Part shown: positions 1 to 9,201 of the stretch, in pieces
Position numbering within the stretch: the first letter of the stretch is position 1
Layout: every line of letters begins with the position of its first letter
Assembly (NCBI GenBank): GCA_018257865.1
Contig: JAEUBA010000041.1
Span: 62,001 to 126,000, forward strand
Source: Stereocaulon alpinum
Lineage: Eukaryota; Ascomycota; Lecanoromycetes; Lecanorales; Stereocaulaceae
Length of the DNA stretch: 64,000 bases
Direction of reading: 5' to 3'
Notes under the pieces: model-generated
The model's database searches: none
The model's input: the letters and a program-made list of their open reading frames with translations, nothing else
Told to the model about the DNA's origin: nothing
Translations under genes and position numbers: made by a program

Positions 1-584
1 CGACTTTCTGTTTCCACATCCGTCCATTCTAAAGCTCTATCTGACGGATCCGGCTGCTCAGCTTGCGCTTGCTCCCATTTGTCGTTGAACGTTCCCTTTG
101 CCCTTAAAAGCATGTATCTTTCCTCCTCCGTATATGAAAACCATTCTTCCAGCTCTTCAGGGAATGATCTTGTCTCTGAGTAGTCGTACGCGTAGGCGGT
201 GGGTTCCAACTTCGGTAGATCTGTGACTAGTCTCTTCAATTGGAGCAAGCTCAGCGAGTCTGTTGGATTGCTTGGCTGGTCGTGTGACTGTGGTGGATTG
301 GGCGGAGGTTGCTGAGGTGGGGCAGGCGATGAACCTTCTCGACGGAGAACAGGACGGGCAATAGGTTTGGGAGGACTGGGTACAGCGTTGGCAAGGATTT
401 TAGGGCTTCCTCCTGCTTGTGCATCCTGGGCTCTTCTGGACTCGATTCGGGCGTTGAAGTCTGATGCTGATGCGTCGTTGGGGGAGATGGTGGATATGTC
501 CGCTCCAGCTTCGTCAACCTCGTCGGCCTTTACAATGATTGCAGCACTTGCCTCAGAGGCTTCTATGGGCTCGGTGTAGTCCAT
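1..584 (-). CDS. Far11/STRIP-like STRIPAK subunit, N-terminal part (partial)
   Basis: The minus strand is open from an ATG at 584 to the window edge (194 codons, 3' end missing). The first ~125 residues are acidic, then Pro-rich and low-complexity. They are followed by a conserved-looking block at about residues 128-190 with LKRLVTDLPKLEP, YAYDYSE, EELEEWFSYTEEER and a Trp-containing helix. This block matches my memory of the N1221-type N-terminus of Far11/HAM-2/STRIP proteins. Those are scaffold subunits of the STRIPAK phosphatase-kinase complex, which in fungi governs hyphal fusion, fruiting-body development and pheromone arrest. The assignment rests on this short block only. A domain search on the full gene beyond the window would settle it. 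Confidence 0.68.
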   Translation of the reverse strand, partial: MDYTEPIEASEASAAIIVKADEVDEAGADISTISPNDASASDFNARIESRRAQDAQAGGSPKILANAVPSPPKPIARPVLRREGSSPAPPQQPPPNPPQSHDQPSNPTDSLSLLQLKRLVTDLPKLEPTAYAYDYSETRSFPEELEEWFSYTEEERYMLLRAKGTFNDKWEQAQAEQPDPSDRALEWTDVETES

Positions 585-1530
585 GATGTCAAAGGGATAG
601 CAAGCTAGCCGGTTTATGGTACTGGTACATACTTAGGGACATGCTGCCACAGAGCAGATCGCCATGTCAGCTCTAGCTTCACACAGCAATCTCTGCTCAT
701 GGACTATCAATGCACTATACAACCAGCGCTCACTCCATAGTACTATAAAAGGAGAGATCTCGATTACACAGGAGCGCAGCATAAGATGTCTCGAGCCCCT
801 ACTAGCGCCCGTTTTGCTTCGGCAAACCTTCCTCGCTCATGATTGAGCCCTAACCCTAGATTGAAGCCCGTCTCCCCATGTCATGCATGACTGTAGCTGA
901 CAAACGTTGACAAGATATTGCAACGCTCCACCTGCCAATCATATTTCCTAGAGAAGCATATTAACAGCCGATATAATCGAGTGTTCATATATCTACGACA
1001 TCCTTCACCATGTAACGTTGGCCCACATCGAGATTTCAAGAACTCCAGATTCGAATGCCGGGCAGTTCAAATTAGCCTTCAACCACTCGTTGATTTTGTT
1101 TACCCCTTGGTCAAACACTGTTCTTGGCTGCTCGGTATTGGGTAGTCACGGGAATCTTCAACAGTGTCATGGATCTAGATCGTCGATATTGAATCACGTG
1201 TCTCATCCTATGTCTCACTTCGGACAAGTTTCTAGATCCCGTGTGCCAGGCTCCATAGTCAATGAGACTCTTGGACGCAATCCCGATTACTATCTGTCTA
1301 TATCAAGGCTTGAGACCTCAGCTGCTGAACATCATAAACTGGACAGTGTCGGTCTCAGCAAGGAATATCGAGGTACAGCTAGAAATGATTCGTGGTTGAA
1401 CGGAGTGATCCTGCCTTTCTTCTCTCTATTGTACGTGAGCGAAGACTTGAAAAGGGGTGTGCTTGTTGAACTGTTCGTTTTCTATACGCAAGTCACACAA
1501 CTATGTGTCTCCTATCTTAGACCAAGACTA
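585..1530. other. Intergenic, no gene recognised
   Basis: This holds the upstream region of the Far11-like gene and the 3' flank of the zinc-finger gene. A 237-codon open frame on the plus strand (1018-1731) overlaps the antisense zinc-finger gene, starts inside non-coding-looking DNA and has no recognisable motif. I regard it as chance. Confidence 0.4.
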
Positions 1531-1980
1531 CTACGAAAGAAGCTCCCGCCCAGCAATAGCATAGCTCGTTACCTCACTCTTCCTGTTCCTATTCATACCT
1601 TGGTAATCACTCGGATGTCTCTCCTCATGCTTCTTAAGCTCGCCCTTATTCCTATACCCACAACCACACTGACCGCAAACGAATGGCTTGGGTTCAGCAG
1701 GCACATCAGGATGCGCATCCCTCTGATGTAGATTAAACTTTCCACGATGATCGAAGCGTTCGGAGCATACTTTGCAAGTGTACTTTAGCTCCTTGGTGGG
1801 TTTTCTCGCAGGCGAGTTTGCGGATGTGAGCATGCTGTTGCTTTGGTCTCGGATACGCATTTCTAGGAGGGTCATGTTTCTCTCGAGATCCCAGCACTTC
1901 TCTTGTTCGTACGCAGTGTCTGGTATTCCGCACGTGCCTGGTTTGGGAGACATGAATGTGGCGGAGCGGCGTGGGGCCAT
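1531..1980 (-). CDS. C2H2 zinc-finger protein, GRELLS-tail family copy 1
   Basis: 149 aa from the ATG at 1980 (good context GCCATGG). Two C2H2 fingers are visible: C69-x2-C72-x12-H85-x4-H90 and C102-x2-C105-x12-H118-x3-H122. A short amphipathic, possibly coiled stretch lies at about 29-48. The protein ends SY-x2-AGRELLS (139-149). Two fingers in tandem suggest DNA binding, but no target can be inferred. A sister gene 0.7 kb away on the same strand has exactly the same length and tail, and a decayed third copy follows. The open frame extends upstream of 1980 only without an ATG, so 1980 is the preferred start. Confidence 0.75.
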   Translation of the reverse strand: MAPRRSATFMSPKPGTCGIPDTAYEQEKCWDLERNMTLLEMRIRDQSNSMLTSANSPARKPTKELKYTCKVCSERFDHRGKFNLHQRDAHPDVPAEPKPFVCGQCGCGYRNKGELKKHEERHPSDYQGMNRNRKSEVTSYAIAGRELLS

Positions 1981-2713
1981 GGCTGTACAGTGGTGATCTG
2001 TCGCGAACAGTTGTGGGAGTGTTGTAGGATGTTGTGGAGATGGCAAGGCCTGGTCTAGATATAATCGTGGATAGTAGTTATATAGGACACAGGTCAGCAG
2101 CGGTCAGATATGCTCATGATGGAATGCTCATTGTCGAACGAAAGAAAGCTTTGTTAGGCACCTGACTCGATATCCAGTCTCACCATGGATCATATTGCTC
2201 ATGTGTTAGATTATCATTGTACAACATGGAAATTGATAGTACAATGAACATTCTTTGTGCAACACGCAACATGTCAATTGGAGCAGTTGAGGCTAACGTG
2301 CTATCTTATATTAAGGTCAATAGACCAGATATTACCAGTGAGACAACAACCCGTCCCAGCATAACAAAGCTCGCCGTACCTGCTTGTGTAACGACATGCT
2401 GTGCAACCTTATCACGTCCATCGGTGCTACGGAGCGCCCGAAGAGTAGGCGGATGATAGCGAAAGTGATGTTCAATATTGACATTGTGTTTAGTCTTCTG
2501 CCGTACCGGTCATACTTTTCAAACATCGACTCAACAATGTCTTTTCCTGATAGGAGATACTAAAACAGATTAAGTGAAGTTTGAAGATCATCACATCAAT
2601 TATTTCGAGCTTGCTAAAATGTTTTTTTTGGTGGTCGGTACCTACCTTCAACTCATGGTTCTTTGGCTTCTCTATACTTCCATCGAAGGACAATGATCTA
2701 GGCAGACTTGCAA
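1981..2713. other. Spacer between zinc-finger paralogs
   Basis: This is the promoter side of copy 1 and the 3' flank of copy 2. Only short unconvincing open frames are present, and I recognise no gene or RNA. Confidence 0.4.
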
Positions 2714-3163
2714 CTAAGACAGCAATTCCCTCCCAGCAACAACATAACTCGGTCCGTCACTATCCTCAGCAACGCTATGATGCTCGACCCCATTTCCAGC
2801 AGCCGCATGATTCGCTCCATGAGCCATACCAGCGATAGATGTCCGTTCGGCCCCATGCCTCCTGACATGGCTCTCAAAAGCAAGCTTGCGCTCATACCTG
2901 TTGCCGCATTCAACACACTCGAATGGCTTAGTCTCCGGATGATCACAGCGTACATGACGCAGCAAAGCCGAGCTATTAGTGAAGCGCTGTTCGCAAATTC
3001 GGCAGACATTGTTTCTGGGGAGGCGATTGCGCTTCTTCCCGAGCTTGGTTGTAATTGAGTCCATGACTTGGCTTGCTTGCATGGCATACTCTTGAGTATC
3101 GAGACTTGTGGCTGTGGTTGGAGTGTCGGCCATCGTCACTGAGTCTGATGAGTGACTAGACAT
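2714..3163 (-). CDS. C2H2 zinc-finger protein, GRELLS-tail family copy 2
   Basis: 149 aa from the ATG at 3163. An in-frame ATG at 3310 would add 49 residues, but the 3163 start gives exactly the length of copy 1. Fingers: C54-x2-C57-x12-H70-x4-H75 and C83-x2-C86-x12-H99-x3-H103. A Lys/Arg patch (GKKRNRLPR, 42-50) just before the fingers could be a nuclear signal. The C-terminus SYVVAGRELLS occupies residues 139-149, the same positions as in copy 1, although the fingers sit 15-19 residues earlier. Between fingers and tail is an Ala/Gly/His-rich linker. Likely a paralog created by tandem duplication; function unknown. Confidence 0.75.
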   Translation of the reverse strand: MSSHSSDSVTMADTPTTATSLDTQEYAMQASQVMDSITTKLGKKRNRLPRNNVCRICEQRFTNSSALLRHVRCDHPETKPFECVECGNRYERKLAFESHVRRHGAERTSIAGMAHGANHAAAGNGVEHHSVAEDSDGPSYVVAGRELLS

Positions 3164-3492
3164 CGTTAGGAGCGGTGCTGTTAGTCTGGGAATCTCGACG
3201 GAGAGCTCAAACTTCAGTGTTGGTTGACTTATCACGAGTATCGGATCGAAGTAAAGGTAGAACGAGAGGTTTTTGTATGAGTTGATATGCTGCCATTGTG
3301 AAAGGTTCATTGTCCGTTCGAAAGGCTATTGTCATACTTCAACGGCTTGTGACATCAAAGGAGAAGTAACAATAGACCTTGTCTGAGGCCTGCCGATGCT
3401 TGGAAGCTCGAAGTGAGATGATAACCAGCAAACAGTAACCACGACTTCGCTAGCTTAGGTTGACTTCAGAGGAGTAAGGGAGCAAGTACATA

Positions 3493-3675
3493 TCAACGAA
3501 AAAGAAGCTCCCGACCCCCAACAACATAGCTCACTTCTTGATCACTCGCTTTCATGCCCTGATAGTCAGCAGCATGCTTCCCGCAGGCGTCAAAGCTGAG
3601 ATGCAATAGCGTAGGAGCTACGTCCCCCGTCGCAGTGTCAGTCTTGCAGGCGATGATTGAGTACTGAAACGCCAT
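3493..3675 (-). pseudogene. Decayed third copy of the GRELLS-tail zinc-finger family
   Basis: A 60-codon frame that keeps only the C-terminal part of the family. One residual Cys/His pair is followed by HAADYQGM (compare HPSDYQGM in copy 1) and the tail SYVVGGRELL, extended by FR instead of ending in S. The DNA around the tail (AGAAGCTCCCG on the plus strand) is nearly identical to copy 1. No complete zinc finger remains and no upstream coding region could be followed. It could be a truncated expressed peptide, but a relic is more likely. Confidence 0.6.
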
Positions 3676-3991
3676 TCTTTAGAGCGTCCCAAGCGTGGAA
3701 GACCGCGTGGCTTGTGATCACAGTAGGTCGGTGGATAGCTTTCTGAACTACCAGAGGTAGATAATGGCTGTCAAACAAACATCGATCGCAGGGCCGAAGT
3801 GTCCATTGTCATATGAAGTTCCTTTTTCTCTAGTACAATGTGCCTAACAGCGAGCCAAGCTGCCATGACACTGGGTTCCAGTGGTGTAACTTTCGAGATC
3901 TGAGGCTAGGAATAGCCAAGTCCCTGTTCTGCAGGCTAGGAGGGCTGTTCAGCCGAGATTTGGAGCCTTCCTGTGGAGCTGCATGATACTG
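3676..3991. other. Intergenic, nothing recognised
   Basis: About 316 bases between the zinc-finger relic and the 3' end of the IMPACT-family gene. No open frame or motif worth reporting. Confidence 0.4.
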
Positions 3992-4807
3992 CTACCGACC
4001 TTCCCTCGTGTCACTATGATCAATTGCGATAGATTGCTTAACAGGTGCGCTAACATCATCCAGCTGGGCTTTCGGAGATAAATCTGTCGATGCAGTCGCA
4101 TCCTGGTCCTTCTTCATTCCCTCAGCCTTCTCAATCTCGCGTAACACCCAGCCAATAGTTTTATCTCTTACCATTTCCAGCTTCTGGAGCGTAGCCAAAG
4201 GTAGGGTCTCGTAGTCAGGCAACTTCGTACCCCCCACAGCGCCACCGCTCTGGGACGACATCGCAGGCTGCGTCTTTTCTGCCAGTAGCTCCCTCAGGAC
4301 CACAATACTTTGGTCCCTTTCATGGAGGACCTTAATCAGCTGGGCTTTGTCCTTTCCTTCGGTTTCGAATCTCGCCTTCTTAGCCTCGCCTTCATTCTCC
4401 GATGCCTTCCAACGGCGGACAGCTTGACCAGCGCAGTTCCTAATGTGATCAAAACGCACAGGACCGAGCATCACGCCACCATACCACCTCGCCACGACTA
4501 CTGCGCCCTCCACGCTCATACCAACTAGCACCTTTTCCACAGTCTTCCCGCCATACTTCTCGCCATCATCGTCGTAGCCAGTCTCAAGTATGGGCTGTGA
4601 GTTTAGCGTTCGCTGTGCGCTTGGTTTCCTCCACGCTGCTATCAGATGCGTTGCCCCTTTACATTCTGGGAGTGCTTGGAGCTCTTGTGCTGATAGCGTG
4701 GGTGAATAGACTGCGGTGAATTTGGATGATCGATCTTCTATAGAATCTGATTGAAATACGAAGGGATGCGAAGGGGAAGATGGCGATCGAGCTCGCTTTT
4801 TGGACAT
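3992..4807 (-). CDS. IMPACT-family (UPF0029/YIH1-type) protein
   Basis: 271 aa from the ATG at 4807 (MSKKRARSP); the frame upstream lacks an ATG. Residues ~25-125 form the IMPACT N-terminal domain: DDDGEKYGG followed by VEKVLVGM and VVVARWYGGVMLGPVRF, the RYFGG-iKLG-type signature of the family. The C-terminal half is charged, with a predicted helical stretch and Lys/Glu-rich low complexity. YIH1/IMPACT proteins bind GCN1 and restrain the GCN2 eIF2-alpha kinase. Whether this stand-alone fungal member does so is inference, since the RWD domain typical of YIH1 is not evident. Single exon as far as seen. Confidence 0.8.
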   Translation of the reverse strand: MSKKRARSPSSPSHPFVFQSDSIEDRSSKFTAVYSPTLSAQELQALPECKGATHLIAAWRKPSAQRTLNSQPILETGYDDDGEKYGGKTVEKVLVGMSVEGAVVVARWYGGVMLGPVRFDHIRNCAGQAVRRWKASENEGEAKKARFETEGKDKAQLIKVLHERDQSIVVLRELLAEKTQPAMSSQSGGAVGGTKLPDYETLPLATLQKLEMVRDKTIGWVLREIEKAEGMKKDQDATASTDLSPKAQLDDVSAPVKQSIAIDHSDTREGR

Positions 4808-5681
4808 TTGGTTTAAGTAGGCCACTTTCTGAGAGAGGTCGCTGGGGACCTTGGGTTTGTCTACACCATTTCGGAACACGCAGCTATCATGGGAGCTGCA
4901 GTTGGGTTGACGGTATTGTGGAGAACTTTGGGTCCGAAGCTCGAGAATTTTATTGTCGGAGATCTACCACACCATTCGAATACCTATGCAAACGATGGAT
5001 AGACGGGACAGTTTCAGATAACCCCAGGCGGTTTCGTCATGCTTAGTCATCGTCCCAGTAGATAACGCCTTGTCCTTTGACAGTGCTCCTTTACTTGATC
5101 ACCTTCAAGTAATCTTTTCCAATACAATCGAAATTGATCCCATCGATAACTCCGATGTAGAGGTAGCCTAATTATGACGAGCTTATTGGGTTCGGGCCAC
5201 TTTCAGTGAGATCAAACGCGTACGCACACCATGAAGGTAGGTAGTATAATCAGTCGCTCGACAGTACAAAGGCGCTTATCTTAGGGTACGTGTGGTATTC
5301 ATTCGGAGCTTGGCCGACGTAAGTGTTCATCTTCTTAGCATACAACATCTCTAAATTAGTTGCTGTACAGCACGCTTGGTACTTGTGTGCTCTTTCGCAG
5401 GATGTTAACAACAAAAAGCATTTCCGTATACACGATGGCACGCTTTCCCCGTTATGGCTGCCAATATCTACTGATTCATCGAGATGTAAAGCTGTCGAAA
5501 AAAGCAAGAGAAATTAGATTGCATGATAATGCCAAAATAGACGCTAGCTTGTGAGCCTCATATAGTCCCTAAGCTAGAACCGTCCGAACGCCAACCTCCA
5601 ACTCCGAAGGGGCTAGGGTTCGAAACGCCGACGCTAAAATAGCAAGACAGAATATCTCTGGGCTGAAGGACGAGTCGAGAC
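4808..5681. other. Gene-free stretch
   Basis: Only short frames without coding character. A tRNA B-box-like GGTTCGAAAC near 5628 has no accompanying cloverleaf and is taken as chance. Confidence 0.4.
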
Positions 5682-6167
5682 TTAACATGCGCAGAAAAAG
5701 GCCTTAACGCTAGCACCGAAACACCTCGCTGCTCTTCTCGCCTTCATAGACTTCTTATACTGAAGTTCAGTAGATCCCGTGCTCCAAAAAATCTCTCTCA
5801 TCTCGTTCTCCTTTGTGAAAGAACTCTTCCTCAATAGCTTCTCTACATCTCGAGATTTTTGTTGAGCCTTCCTCATCTCAACCCGCTCGCGTAGTCTGCT
5901 CATCCATGCACGTTCCTCGTCTGTTGGAGGATGCGAACAAAGAGCTGTAATGCTCGTGACTGGACCGTAGTTGATACGTGATATTCCTGCTCCTGGCGTG
6001 TTGCTTCGCTCTCCATACATTGCTTGCAACCACTCGCTGTGTGAGCCGGTTATAGGCTGGTCGCGTTTATCGCAATGTGTATTGACCGTTGTGTTGTTGA
6101 TTAAGTTTGGTACAGTCGGGCTGTCTGGTCGTGGATGTTCAGAGTCCAGGAGCTCTTGTGGATTCAT
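5682..6167 (-). CDS. Hypothetical protein, charged helical C-terminus
   Basis: 161 aa from the first in-frame ATG at 6167 (MNPQELLDSEHP). The N-terminal half is polar and low-complexity. Residues ~85-160 are rich in Arg, Lys and Glu with helix-like spacing (RLRERVEMRKAQQ, KKSMKARRAARCF). It ends in FFCAC, two cysteines near the very C-terminus. I do not recognise a family. A spliced upstream exon cannot be excluded. Coding status rests on frame length and composition only. Confidence 0.45.
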   Translation of the reverse strand: MNPQELLDSEHPRPDSPTVPNLINNTTVNTHCDKRDQPITGSHSEWLQAMYGERSNTPGAGISRINYGPVTSITALCSHPPTDEERAWMSRLRERVEMRKAQQKSRDVEKLLRKSSFTKENEMREIFWSTGSTELQYKKSMKARRAARCFGASVKAFFCAC

Positions 6168-6612
6168 AGTCAAATGATCCACTTGAAAATCTTTCGAGTG
6201 ACAAAGCGTTGTGGACAAGTGTCGGCTCAAAAAGTGTATGTGAGAGGTGGGATGGATTACCTCTTGCTTTGAAATGAGAAACGCAAGGGGCTAGGAGGAC
6301 GTACCTGACTCACTTCAGATCTGAACGGACGATGCAAGAGAGCAACACATGGAAGCAAGGAATTCCACGTCGTATTTATAACCATTGGGTGGTGTCCATC
6401 TTGATTCAATCTTCCGTTGGCAAGAAAAGACGACAATAGGCTTGTGCTATTCCTTTTTAGTTCATTGACATGCTTGGTTAAAGCAAGCTTCGGTCTGACA
6501 ATGGCTTGTACGACAATGAGTACGAGAACACAAAGTCCACAATGCGGAAAAAGTCAGTGAGTAGGTGACAAAGACCTTTGTGTGATGTTACACTCCTGAG
6601 ACTCTGAACACA

Positions 6613-6620
6613 TATAAATA
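6613..6620 (+). promoter_or_regulatory. TATA box of the Cys/His small protein gene
   Basis: TATAAATA about 120 bases before the ATG at 6740, followed by a CA-rich leader (ACACACTCAATTG, CTCAACAACC), as is common in fungal 5' UTRs. Confidence 0.45.
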
Positions 6621-6739
6621 GTGACACTTGTACACACTCAATTGATTTCCGACAACCCTCACAGATTCTCTACCTCCATCCATCACTCAACAACCTTTCG
6701 CAATCCCACCCAAACCGTAAACATCGACCTCAACCCAAC

Positions 6740-7138
6740 ATGTGCGTCGGAGTACTCCATATCCATTCGGGATGCCTGCATCAAAAAAAATTTGAGCCAG
6801 TTGAGCCTTGTGCCACCTACTCAGAGGAGGAGAAACGCTGCACTTTGCCATGCAGAGTCGTCTATACAGTTAGCGTGCGTACCCCGAAACTGTGCATTAC
6901 ATGCTTCCGTCGCGTTGAAGATGACATCTTCGATAGAAACAACAGCGCAATCCGGGCCGTGATGAGGGATATCAAAGATGTCAATGATTCATTAAAAGGC
7001 CAGATCCCGCAGCAGACGCGAGAAGATCTCGAGGATCGTCGTGATCAGCTTGAGGAGGAGATTAGTGTCTTCAAGATGTTGCGTAAGGAGGAGATTGATA
7101 CATTCAGAGCAGAGCAGGGTGTCTTTGCTGACGGCTGA
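6740..7138 (+). CDS. Small Cys/His-rich N-terminus protein with coiled C-terminus
   Basis: 132 aa; the ATG at 6740 has a good context (CCCAACATGTG). The first ~60 residues carry spaced Cys/His: MC, then HIHSGCLH, PC, CTLPC and KLCITCFRR. This suggests a zinc-binding module, reminiscent of fungal hypothetical proteins beginning MCxxxxHxxxCGC. Residues ~65-125 are highly charged and heptad-like (ANNSAIR, EDLEDRRDQLEEEI), probably a coiled coil. A TATA box and CA-rich leader lie upstream. No function can be assigned. Single exon, no neighbour relation evident. Confidence 0.6.
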   Translation: MCVGVLHIHSGCLHQKKFEPVEPCATYSEEEKRCTLPCRVVYTVSVRTPKLCITCFRRVEDDIFDRNNSAIRAVMRDIKDVNDSLKGQIPQQTREDLEDRRDQLEEEISVFKMLRKEEIDTFRAEQGVFADG

Positions 7139-7879
7139 GCAGTTCGCTTACCCACGCAGTAGGAAGAAATTAGACGTTGTGTACACGCTTAAAGGTGGCC
7201 AGTATGGAAGAGTGGTGTTAGTGAGAAACGTATGTTAGAGAATTGCATGCGCTGTCCTTAGCTAGAACTGAAGAATGTAAACAATTCATGCAAGGATACT
7301 CCATGATAAATACCAACCTGAACCGCTCTTTGCAAACTAATAAGACAATCGACGCTCGTTGTAGGTTCTGGCAGTCTCCACACTCACGTGAAGCTGAGTG
7401 CGTCAATTGAAAGCTCCCTCCTTGGCAAAATCTCATCTACGATCTTCAACCAATAGCCTCTGACCTGGTCCAATTAAAAGTCACAGTGGCTTATAGATGA
7501 CCAGAATTCAACGCAACCATGGCTGAGACCAATAGTTACTAGAATTGGTAATTGTTGTAACTTTTCTCCTTGGATGTGTTTGCCTTTCAGCATGACCTGC
7601 TTCTGCTCTACCGGAAAGTCCCTCTTGTAATGCCACATTTTGAGACGAACTCTTTCAAGCTTCATCTATTTTGATCTGAGCCAATTGCTCATATGGCTCT
7701 CGCTGTTCATCCAACGAACTCTTTCTGCCCTTTATCACAACCTCTTGTGCGACAAATCTATAGGTATGTCCCTTGTGTATATCCCGCTTTCCTCGATCCA
7801 CGTCTCTTATCGATTCGCGTTGCTGCCGGGTATCGAATCAACTCTGCTGTTCAATCTGCCTTTCGCGAGTTATGTCCCC
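7139..7879. other. Gene-free stretch
   Basis: Several short frames on both strands; none has a recognisable motif or supported start. Confidence 0.35.
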
Positions 7880-8119
7880 TCACGTAAGATCTTCAATAAT
7901 CTTCGTCTGCTTCAGGCGTAGATCTTCCAGCTGATTATCCACTTGGCTCCTATCGCGCATCAATCGTCTTATGAAGATCCAGATTCCCAAAGCAGCTGCA
8001 GTACTGATACCACCCACTACGACTCCGACCACGCTGGGGATGAGGTCGGCGGTGTGAGCCTTACAGAGTTGTGCGTGACAACTCGAGCGATGGTGGTCAT
8101 CTTGGTGGACTCCTCGCAT
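7880..8119 (-). CDS. Small single-pass membrane protein (possibly 3' exon)
   Basis: 79 aa from the ATG at 8119. A His/Asp/Ser-rich N-terminus is followed by one clear membrane span at about residues 27-46 (IPSVVGVVVGG then ISTAAALGIWIFI), a stop-transfer RRLMRDR, and a charged, probably coiled tail (NQLEDLRLKQTKIIEDLT). This Gly/Val-rich span plus basic flank is typical of fungal type I membrane proteins, so an upstream extracellular exon may be missing. An in-frame stop lies before 8194. The antisense frame (7943-8308) lacks an ATG. It resembles the small membrane proteins at 19-25 kb in size but shares no clear motif with them. Confidence 0.4.
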   Translation of the reverse strand: MRGVHQDDHHRSSCHAQLCKAHTADLIPSVVGVVVGGISTAAALGIWIFIRRLMRDRSQVDNQLEDLRLKQTKIIEDLT

Positions 8120-8858
8120 AACGCCGAGTATTCTGTGGAGGCTCGAGATAATGCTGTGGAAGGGCTTCTCCTGTATGGTGCTCAATCGGATCAATATCTA
8201 AGTAGAAGGCTTGCAGACCATGGAGCGCCTTCGAGCGATTCAGTAGCGTCGGCGTTCGATTCTCTTTTCCAGCGTCTGGCTGAGGTGAGTACCCAAACTA
8301 TTCCCTAAAATTCCCTTCACTGGAGTAGTGGGAGCTGAGGCTCTTTCCGAGAGGAGACTGTGTGCTCGAGTGTGGTGGCTAACCTCGCTTTGGGGTAAAC
8401 TGATACGTCAGAGGCGGGGGTGCCGTTGCGCTTCGCGTACTCGGCTGGACATACTCTGAATAAAACAATAGCACCGCAAGGACGTCGGAGACGACTACAA
8501 CAACCTCATAATATTGTCACAAATGGTGTATGCGAAGCTAGACATCAGGCTCTTTTGGTGACTAGGTTGTCTCAGTAGCCTCATCAGCGTGCAAGACGCT
8601 TACGCAGGCTTGGTAATGGAATAGTGTCAACGTTCCAGCTTAGCTTGCTAAAACTACGTGCGGACAGCTTGTCTAAGCCTGGTGAGGGACAGTCGACTGT
8701 ATACAGCCTCTAAGTGCATGGGATTATAGTTCATTGTCACTAAACGTGCTCATATCAAGCCTATATTGCGTTACATCGTTGTCCACTGATAGCTCTGTTT
8801 TCTACCCAAGCCCGAGTCACTCGGATATATGCCGTGGCCTTTGCTACTTCTTTTTGTA
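8120..8858. other. Gene-free stretch
   Basis: No supported open frame. The DNA 3' of the Lys-tail gene is unremarkable. Confidence 0.35.
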
Positions 8859-9201
8859 CTACTTCTTCTCCTTCTTCTTCTCCTTCTTCGTCTCTTTCTT
8901 CGTCTCTTTCTTCGTCTCCTTCTTCTTGCTTGGTGCCTCCTTCGCCAGCTGAGCCCGATCGGAGGCCCCAGTCACAGCCAGCTGCTCATGTCTCTCTGGA
9001 GTCGTGGCCCAGTCTTTCAACGCGGCATACTCTTTCTTCGCCACGCGCGCAACGGCCTCGGCGGAAAGGCCTGAGTTGGGAGAGTTGTAGACATATTTAT
9101 GGAGGAGTGGCTGGCCGTTTACGTATCTGTGGAGGAGAGGCTGTTAGCAACCCCCTTGGAAACATCTTAAACGAAAGGATAGATGGGTGGACAAACGGCA
9201 T
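8859..9201 (-). CDS. Spliced small protein with Lys/Glu/Thr repeat tail
   Basis: Two exons inferred: 9201-9173 (29 nt) and 9126-8859 (268 nt). The intron is 46 nt with donor GTTTAAG, branch TTGCTAAC and acceptor CCACAG. The product is 98 aa. The N-terminal half (MPFVHPSILS, then YVNGQPLLHKYVYNSP) looks like a folded conserved segment, followed by a helix rich in Ala/Glu. The last ~22 residues are a KKETKKE-type repeat ending KKEKK, encoded by a CTTCTTCGTCTC minisatellite on the plus strand. The start is supported by AAAATG context and a CA-rich leader preceded by TATATA near 9360. I do not recognise the family. The polybasic tail suggests nucleic-acid or acidic-surface binding (inference). 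Confidence 0.62.
8868..8934. repeat. CTTCTTCGTCTC-type minisatellite (coding)
   Basis: A tandem run of CTTCTTC / GTCTCTTT units on the plus strand that encodes, on the minus strand, the KKETKKE repeats of the small Lys-tailed protein. Copy-number change in steps of whole units would keep frame. Confidence 0.7.

Noticed and set aside
846..858. CCCTAACCCTAG, telomere-like repeat
   Set aside because: Only two units; too short to mark a telomere or an interstitial array.
1018..1731. 237-codon open frame on the plus strand
   Set aside because: Partly antisense to the zinc-finger gene, no motif, low-complexity-free but not protein-like; probable chance.
5610..5640. GGTTCGAAAC resembling a tRNA B box
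   Set aside because: No matching A box, acceptor stem or anticodon arm nearby.
7943..8308. 121-codon plus-strand frame opposite the small membrane protein
   Set aside because: No ATG at its start and no recognisable domain; the opposite strand has a clear membrane span.
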